From Candidatus Bipolaricaulota bacterium (lineage in GTDB: Bacteria; Bipolaricaulota; Bipolaricaulia; UBA7950; UBA9294), in the NCBI GenBank assembly GCA_030612565.1, contig JAUWNQ010000031.1, forward strand, positions 1 through 6,523: DNA of 6,523 nt. The letters run 5' to 3'. Positions 1 through 6,523 of the stretch are shown here, one piece after another. A program made the position numbers and the translations under genes. The first letter of the stretch is position 1. Each line of letters begins with the position of its first letter. Under the pieces are notes generated by a model. It did not search any database. It saw nothing but the letters and a program-made list of their open reading frames with translations, and had not been told where the DNA came from.

Positions 1-2866
<2,866 letters not shown>

Positions 2867-2877
2867 CCCCGAAGTTT

Positions 2878-2907
2878 GTAGTAAGTAGTGGGTAGTGGGT
2901 GGTGGGG
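2878..2907 (+). repeat. Tandem heptamer block, left (GTRGTRR x4)
   Basis: There are four tandem heptamers read on the plus strand: GTAGTAA, GTAGTGG, GTAGTGG and GTGGTGG, followed by GG. The block begins 11 nt after the rlmN stop codon. It is G-rich, with three runs of three or more G. A related block in opposite orientation lies at 3095-3122. Confidence 0.85.
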
Positions 2908-3094
2908 CAAACCCGGTCGTATTTGTTTGTCGCCGAGATCGCTAACGAACGCTTAAGTTGACGGGAAAGGAGAGACTCGACCTTTACCACCGCCATCGGC
3001 GTGTGCTGAATAAGTTCGGCTCCTGCGCTTGCGCGTTCTCTACTGGACACAAGCGGTTGAGCAAGCACACCCAAAGTTGATCTTGCCGGCGATT

Positions 3095-3122
3095 TTACTA
3101 CCCACCACCCACTATCTACCAC
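3095..3122 (-). repeat. Tandem heptamer block, right, inverted (GTRGTRR-like x4)
   Basis: Read on the minus strand there are four heptamers: GTGGTAG, ATAGTGG, GTGGTGG and GTAGTAA. They start 3 nt after the sigma-factor stop codon (CTA at 3126-3128 on the plus strand). In register against the left block, 21 of 28 positions are identical, and the longest uninterrupted shared string is TAGTGGGTGGTGGG (14 nt, shifted by one unit). The two blocks can therefore pair as an imperfect long stem. Confidence 0.85.
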
Positions 3123-3125
3123 CCT

Positions 3126-4019
3126 CTAGCCGTTTAATAGGCCGCGATAGAAGTCGAGCGCGCGGTGTCCCCAGCCCTCGGTGATGTTGGTCAAGCCCTG
3201 GCGCACAAGTTGACGTGCCCGCTCGCGACTGATCTCCATGATTCTCCCCACATCGGCGAGGTTATACTGACAACCATCCTCGATCCCGTAATGCAAGCGG
3301 ATAGCAACCGCCTGGCGTGCCGGGATCACATCGAGAACCTGTTCCAATTCTTCGTGGAAGAGGAGTCGGAGGGCCTCTCTCTCCGGAGAGAGGACCGTCT
3401 CATCCTCGAGCAGTTCGTCCAAGGTCTCATCGCCCTCTCGGCCGATGGTTCGGTCCAACGAGACGATCTCGTTCACTTCCTTCTCGATCTGGCGCAGTCG
3501 TTCGCTCGAAATGCCGAGAGCACGGGTGATCTCCTCGTCATCAGTACGGCCGTCGCGGGCAAGGGCGCGCATCTGTTCGATCCGCCGCACGGCGCGGAAA
3601 AGGTAGTCTGGGATGCGAATCATCCGGGAGTAATCGGTGATCGCGCTCAAGATCGCACGGCGAATCCACCATGCCGCGTACGTACTTAGTTTGTATCCGC
3701 GTTCGACATCAAAGCGATCGACCCCCTCGATCAGGCCGATATTCCCCTCATGGATGAGATCGATGAGGGGAAGGCCGGCTTCGGAATACTCCTGCGCGAT
3801 CTTGGCCACCAGGCGGAGGTTGGAGGTGATCAGCCTCTCCCGCGCTCCGTCAATACCCGCGGCCATGGCGCGTGCCAGCTCCCGCTCCTCCTCGCGCTCG
3901 AGGACGGGGAAGCGCGCAATCTCACGGAAGTATATCGCTAGGATATCCGTGCTCCTACGCGACCGCGCTTCATTGGTCGGCTGTTTCTCCTCCAAAGTAT
4001 CTCTCATCGTCTCTTTCAT
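3126..4019 (-). CDS. Sigma-70 family RNA polymerase sigma factor (RpoD-like, probably alternative)
   Basis: This factor directs RNA polymerase to promoters. The 297 residues contain region 1.2 (about 24-57), region 2 (62-135, with NLRLVAKIA, DLIHEGNIGL and YAAWWIRR), region 3 (about 140-205) and region 4 (about 220-282, with the helix-turn-helix ISRERARQL). There is no region 1.1. The short N-terminal tail is hydrophilic. The -35-reading residues of region 4.2 are kept (R265, E266, R269, Q270). By contrast, residues equivalent to E. coli Q437 and T440, which read the -10 element, are R121 and L124, and H455/E458 are Y139/R142. It is therefore more likely a group 2 or other alternative factor than the housekeeping one, though in a deep-branching phylum that is not certain. 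ATG at 4019 is the longest start but lacks a clear Shine-Dalgarno; ATG at 4007, preceded by GAAAGAG, is an alternative. It lies 46 bp downstream of pus10 on the same strand. Confidence 0.9.
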   Translation of the reverse strand: MKETMRDTLEEKQPTNEARSRRSTDILAIYFREIARFPVLEREEERELARAMAAGIDGARERLITSNLRLVAKIAQEYSEAGLPLIDLIHEGNIGLIEGVDRFDVERGYKLSTYAAWWIRRAILSAITDYSRMIRIPDYLFRAVRRIEQMRALARDGRTDDEEITRALGISSERLRQIEKEVNEIVSLDRTIGREGDETLDELLEDETVLSPEREALRLLFHEELEQVLDVIPARQAVAIRLHYGIEDGCQYNLADVGRIMEISRERARQLVRQGLTNITEGWGHRALDFYRGLLNG

Positions 4020-4034
4020 CGAGCAGACTTTACG

Positions 4035-4062
4035 AGAATAGCGCGGGGATGTGCAAGTTCAA
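4035..4062 (-). promoter_or_regulatory. Possible weak promoter for the sigma gene
   Basis: On the minus strand, TTGAAC (4062-4057) and TATTCT (4040-4035) are separated by 16 bp; each matches the sigma-70 consensus at four of six positions. It would start transcription near 4028, leaving about 8 nt before ATG 4019 or 20 nt before ATG 4007. It overlaps the short gap after pus10, so it could give the sigma gene expression independent of pus10. Matches of this strength also arise by chance. Confidence 0.25.
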
Positions 4063-4065
4063 TCT

Positions 4066-5322
4066 TCAAGAATCCGGGAAAGACTCGGATGTAACATCGA
4101 TCACATCGAGTTCAGCAACACGCGATGCAATCCCGAGCCGCTTGCTGAGGCTGGGAACGGTCCGTCCTCCGTCTCCGGAGACGAGCTCCTTGATGTAGAG
4201 CCCCCCCTCCCCGCGCAGGATGAGATCAGCCTCGTGCACCGAGAGGAGAGTTCCCTCGGCATCGAGGAGACGACGCTCGCGCACCAAGTCGGCACGACGG
4301 TGAGCGACGCGCACCGGTGTGCGTTGGTGGATCATCCCCACAAGAGATGATAAGGCCCGGGCAAGGTCGGTTGGCGTGACTTCACTCTCAAAGGAGACAC
4401 GCGCGCGGTAGGTCTTCTCCGCATGCGTCTCCTTCACCAGGGCCACCGTCTCCCGTGACACAAAGTGAAGACCGCTCACCTCTACCTTCCCTGAAGAACC
4501 GCTATTGACCGACTCCTGTAAGGACGAAAGGTCGAGGGTACGACACCGAGGTGCGAGGACTTCGAGGACGAACGGCCGTCCCGTCCCGAGCATGCGAGCG
4601 TCGATGTCCTCGCGCCCTGCGCCGTGCAGGTGTGCTTTCTCTGCCCCCGCAACGATGAGAAATGGGGCAGCAACGATCTCCTCCACCGATTCGGGGTACT
4701 GCTTCCCAGTGAACCCGCAGGCCTCACAACCCTGCCCCTGGCAGAGCCGGCACGGCCAACGGGTCTGCGGAATCCCACGCACGAGTTTGCGATAGCGCCC
4801 GTAGATGTAGAGGGAAAGGACGCGAAGCTCTATCCTGTCCCGTTCCAAATCGATTATGAATGACAGGTGAGGGGGCGTGAGATCGAGAGTTCCGTGGCCG
4901 ACTCTCGCCTCGATCGCCTTCCCCATCTCCCGGTTGAACGCGTGTTTGAGCGGTTCTGCGAGACCGGTTGGAAACTTCTCCCCGAGGAAGAGCTCCATCT
5001 GCCGCAGCCGTGCGGTAAGCTTCACCCCAAAGAGGTAGCTCTCGTACTCGACACCCTCCACCGCGGCGACCGCACGCGCTGAGAAGCCCTCTATCCGCGA
5101 AAAGAGCCCGTCACAGACCCAGCACGTCCCGGTTCTTCCGGAGACGCCGACCATAGAGAGGATGGTGCGCAGCGATCGACCACGCTCTCCGTTGGAGAAC
5201 CCATGCCCGAGCTTAGCGAACGCGCGGCCCAGACACTCATCGCAGATCGGACCGGAACGCAGAATAGCCGCGGCAGTCTCGATAATCTCTCCCACACGGT
5301 CCATCTTCTCTCCCTCGTTCAT
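4066..5322 (-). CDS. pus10: tRNA pseudouridine synthase Pus10 (archaeal/eukaryotic type)
   Basis: Pus10 isomerises U to pseudouridine in the T-loop of tRNA (positions 54 and/or 55) in archaea and some eukaryotes. The 418 residues match archaeal Pus10 in length (about 390-430). The N-terminal accessory/THUMP-like part carries cysteine pairs C27/C30 (ICDECLGRAFA) and C67/C70 (CWVCDGLF). A second cysteine cluster lies at C191, C194, C199 and C202. The catalytic half has the family signature HGAGREDIDARMLGTGRPF, with D239 the probable catalytic aspartate (RED aligned with the R-x-D motif of other synthases), then QRTPVRVAHRRAD (333-345) and YIKELVSGDGGRT (376-388), ending ELDVIDV. No key element is missing. 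Start at 5322 is fixed by AGGAGG 8 nt upstream. Base composition resembles the flanking genes, so any transfer from archaea is old. The sigma gene follows 46 bp downstream. Confidence 0.95.
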   Translation of the reverse strand: MNEGEKMDRVGEIIETAAAILRSGPICDECLGRAFAKLGHGFSNGERGRSLRTILSMVGVSGRTGTCWVCDGLFSRIEGFSARAVAAVEGVEYESYLFGVKLTARLRQMELFLGEKFPTGLAEPLKHAFNREMGKAIEARVGHGTLDLTPPHLSFIIDLERDRIELRVLSLYIYGRYRKLVRGIPQTRWPCRLCQGQGCEACGFTGKQYPESVEEIVAAPFLIVAGAEKAHLHGAGREDIDARMLGTGRPFVLEVLAPRCRTLDLSSLQESVNSGSSGKVEVSGLHFVSRETVALVKETHAEKTYRARVSFESEVTPTDLARALSSLVGMIHQRTPVRVAHRRADLVRERRLLDAEGTLLSVHEADLILRGEGGLYIKELVSGDGGRTVPSLSKRLGIASRVAELDVIDVTSESFPDS

Positions 5323-5330
5323 CGCTCGCC

Positions 5331-5336
5331 CCTCCT
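5331..5336 (-). promoter_or_regulatory. Strong Shine-Dalgarno of pus10
   Basis: AGGAGG on the minus strand lies 8 nt before the ATG at 5322. This is a full match to the anti-Shine-Dalgarno at ideal spacing, and it shows that the archaeal-type gene is set up for bacterial translation. Confidence 0.8.
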
Positions 5337-5350
5337 ATCCTAAGAGTCAG

Positions 5351-5387
5351 CTTTGAATCTTCGCGCATAGATAGGCGCGTTTCAAAG
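5351..5387 (-). promoter_or_regulatory. Two-tier hairpin in the pus10 upstream region
   Basis: An outer 7-bp stem CTTTGAA/TTCAAAG (5351-5357 with 5381-5387) encloses an inner 5-bp stem CGCGC/GCGCG (5362-5366 with 5375-5379). The loop is 8 nt (ATAGATAG on the plus strand) and an internal loop of 4 nt against 1 nt separates the stems. Read on the minus strand it ends 28 nt before the pus10 ATG and 14 nt before the Shine-Dalgarno, so it would lie in a pus10 leader if transcription starts further upstream. As DNA it could instead be an operator in the divergent region shared with purB. No T-tract follows on either strand, so it is not an intrinsic terminator. Confidence 0.5.
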
Positions 5388-5446
5388 GGCAGAAGTGTCT
5401 TGGTGATCGTCAGGATCCACGGTCTGCACATTGCTGGTGTGAAACG

Positions 5447-5475
5447 TTGGTAACTGCCCCACATAGTGGCATAAT
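5447..5475 (+). promoter_or_regulatory. Probable purB promoter (extended -10)
   Basis: TTGGTA (5447-5452, four of six) is followed after 17 bp by CATAAT (5470-5475, five of six), with TGG (5467-5469) immediately before it as an extended -10 element. The predicted start near 5482 leaves a very short leader that begins at the Shine-Dalgarno, which would favour the second ATG of purB (5498). No convincing pus10 promoter was found on the other strand of this 166-bp spacer. Confidence 0.4.
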
Positions 5476-5488
5476 AGGAGAGGAGGAT

Positions 5489-6523
5489 ATGAATCCGATG
5501 ATCGAACGGTATAGCCTTTCCCCGATGAAGGAGTTGTGGAGCCTGCAGGCGCAGTATGATCGTTGGCTACAGGTTGAGCTCGCGGCTCTCCATGCTATGG
5601 AGGAGCTCGGCGAGGTTCCCGAAGGGACATTCGCTGTTGTCAAGAAGACTATCCGCGTCGATCTTCCCCGCATTCGTGAGATTGAGGAAGAGATTCGGCA
5701 CGACCTCCTCGCCTTCATCCGCTCGCTAGAGGAGCAGGCCGGGGAAGCGGGGAGGTTCATCCATCAGGGCCTCACCTCCTCGGATGTCAAGGACACGGCT
5801 CTATCGCTTCAGATGCGTGATGGGCTTGACCTGATCGTGCACGAGGCCGAGAGGCTACGGACGCTTCTCTGCGAGAAAGCCCGTCAGCACCAGAACCTGG
5901 TGATCGTCGGGCGCACGCACGGTATGCACGCCGAACCGACGACTCTCGGCTTGAAGTTCCTCTTGTGGCATGAAGAGCTCGGGCGCGACCTCTCCCGCCT
6001 GGTGCAGGCGCGCGAGTCAATATGTGTAGGGAAGCTCTCAGGTCCAGTAGGGACGTACTCGTGTGTCACCCCTGCGGTGGAGGAGATAACCTGCGAGAAA
6101 CTTGGACTTCGTCCGGCGAGGATCGCAAACCAAGTCCTGCAGCGCGATCGCCATGCCGAGGTCCTCGCCGCGATCGCAATCACCGGGGCGAGCCTGGAGA
6201 AGATCGCGCTCGAGATCAGGCACTTATCCCGTACCGAGGTCGGCGAGGTGGAGGAACCACGCCCTGAGGGATCCTCCTCGATGCCGCACAAGCGCAACCC
6301 GATCACCTCCGAGCGAATCTGCGGGCTCGCAAGGATACTGCGGGGGAACCTGCAAGCAGGCTTGGAGAACGTCGCCCTGTGGCACGAGCGGGACATGTCG
6401 CACTCGTGCGTAGAACGGGTCATCCTCCCCGATAGCTTCCTCCTCATCCACTACATGCTCGTTAAGGCGTGCGGGATCATCGAGGGGCTCGTCGTCCACG
6501 AGGAGCGAATCGCGAAGAACCTT
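5489..6523 (+). CDS. purB: Adenylosuccinate lyase PurB (3' end outside window)
   Basis: PurB catalyses two beta-eliminations releasing fumarate in purine synthesis: SAICAR to AICAR, and adenylosuccinate to AMP. The frame is open through all 345 codons to the window edge; about 85 residues of a typical 430-residue protein are missing. Active-site landmarks are H71 (IRHDLLAF), H92 (IHQGLTSSDV), the catalytic H144 (GRTHGMHAEP) and the fumarase/lyase superfamily signature GSSSMPHKRNP at 261-271 with the mobile-loop serine. GSSSMPHKRNP with the bacterial-type N terminus IERYSLSPM points to PurB rather than argininosuccinate lyase or fumarase. Two starts are possible. ATG 5489 is served by AGGAG at 5476-5480 with 8 nt spacing. 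ATG 5498 (MIERYS, the commoner family start) is served by AGGAGG at 5481-5486 with 11 nt spacing. The gene is transcribed divergently from pus10. Confidence 0.95.
   Translation, partial: MNPMIERYSLSPMKELWSLQAQYDRWLQVELAALHAMEELGEVPEGTFAVVKKTIRVDLPRIREIEEEIRHDLLAFIRSLEEQAGEAGRFIHQGLTSSDVKDTALSLQMRDGLDLIVHEAERLRTLLCEKARQHQNLVIVGRTHGMHAEPTTLGLKFLLWHEELGRDLSRLVQARESICVGKLSGPVGTYSCVTPAVEEITCEKLGLRPARIANQVLQRDRHAEVLAAIAITGASLEKIALEIRHLSRTEVGEVEEPRPEGSSSMPHKRNPITSERICGLARILRGNLQAGLENVALWHERDMSHSCVERVILPDSFLLIHYMLVKACGIIEGLVVHEERIAKNL

Larger units (their letters stand above)
2867..3125. other. Convergent intergenic spacer with nested inverted repeats, no gene
   Basis: The spacer between the converging ends of rlmN and the sigma gene has no credible coding sequence. 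A minus-strand frame of 101 codons crosses it but runs into rlmN, encodes the heptamer repeats and resembles nothing I know. Complementary segments nest as follows. The mirrored heptamer blocks (2878-2905 with 3095-3122) are outermost. Just inside is a 5-bp hairpin CAAAC/GTTTG (2908-2912 with 2925-2929). Adjoining it is an 11-bp stem 2930-2940 with 3079-3092, carrying a 3-nt bulge, with AAC/GTT (2944-2946 with 3076-3078) continuing it. Further in are GGGAAAGG/CCTTTACC (2963-2970 with 2981-2988, one mismatch), CGCC/GGCG (2991-2994 with 2998-3001), GTGTGCT/AGCACAC (3001-3007 with 3064-3070) and CGCTTG/CAAGCG (3026-3031 with 3050-3055). It could be a MITE-like repeat or a structured RNA. Neither arm is followed by a T-tract, so no standard intrinsic terminator is visible. 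Confidence 0.6.

Noticed and set aside
2890..2907. A G-quadruplex in the left heptamer block
   Set aside because: Only three runs of three or more G are present on one strand, one short of a standard three-tier quadruplex. A weak two-tier form is possible but cannot be argued from sequence.
3084..3128. An intrinsic terminator at the end of the sigma gene or rlmN
   Set aside because: No compact GC-rich hairpin followed by a run of T is present on either strand; the available stems are long-range.
5380..5387. TTTCAAAG in the pus10 leader as a mimic of the tRNA T-loop, the natural Pus10 substrate
   Set aside because: The string sits in a stem arm rather than in a 7-nt loop on a 5-bp stem, and the complementary arm gives the same string on the other strand, so the resemblance is probably incidental.
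5443..5448. AACGTT upstream of purB, the core of the E. coli PurR operator
   Set aside because: The flanks do not continue the palindrome beyond the six bases, the site overlaps the putative -35 box, and a LacI-type PurR is not expected outside gamma-proteobacteria.

Overview
The window is a GC-rich piece of bacterial chromosome. The NAD+-dependent DNA ligase, RlmN, a sigma-70 family factor and PurB are all typical bacterial genes, so the host is a bacterium. The phylum cannot be read from the sequence alone. The codon preferences (Gly GGG, Ile ATC), the GTAGTGG-type intergenic heptamers and the presence of an archaeal-type gene would fit an uncultured, probably thermophilic lineage such as Bipolaricaulota/Acetothermia, but that is a guess.

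Layout, left to right. (1) The 3' nine-tenths of ligA (+) runs to 1829 and overlaps rlmN (+, 1826-2866) by ATGA, so the two are very likely co-transcribed and translationally coupled. (2) A 259-bp convergent spacer (2867-3125) holds no credible gene. It is bounded by two mirrored four-unit heptamer blocks, with further nested inverted repeats inside, and could be a structured RNA or a MITE-like element. (3) On the minus strand, a full-length Pus10 pseudouridine synthase (4066-5322) is followed after 46 bp by a sigma-70 family factor (3126-4019); they probably form one unit. (4) A 166-bp divergent spacer (5323-5488) carries a hairpin in the pus10 leader region and a plausible purB promoter. (5) purB (+) starts at 5489 and runs off the right edge.

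The standout is Pus10. This enzyme makes pseudouridine at tRNA positions 54/55 in archaea and some eukaryotes; bacteria normally use TruB for position 55. Here it is intact, has a strong Shine-Dalgarno sequence and sits directly upstream of a sigma factor whose -10-reading residues differ from the housekeeping consensus. RlmN, Pus10 and a regulator of transcription initiation lie close together, which hints at a translation/RNA-modification neighbourhood. The two RNA-modification genes are on opposite strands, so only pus10 and the sigma factor can share a transcript.
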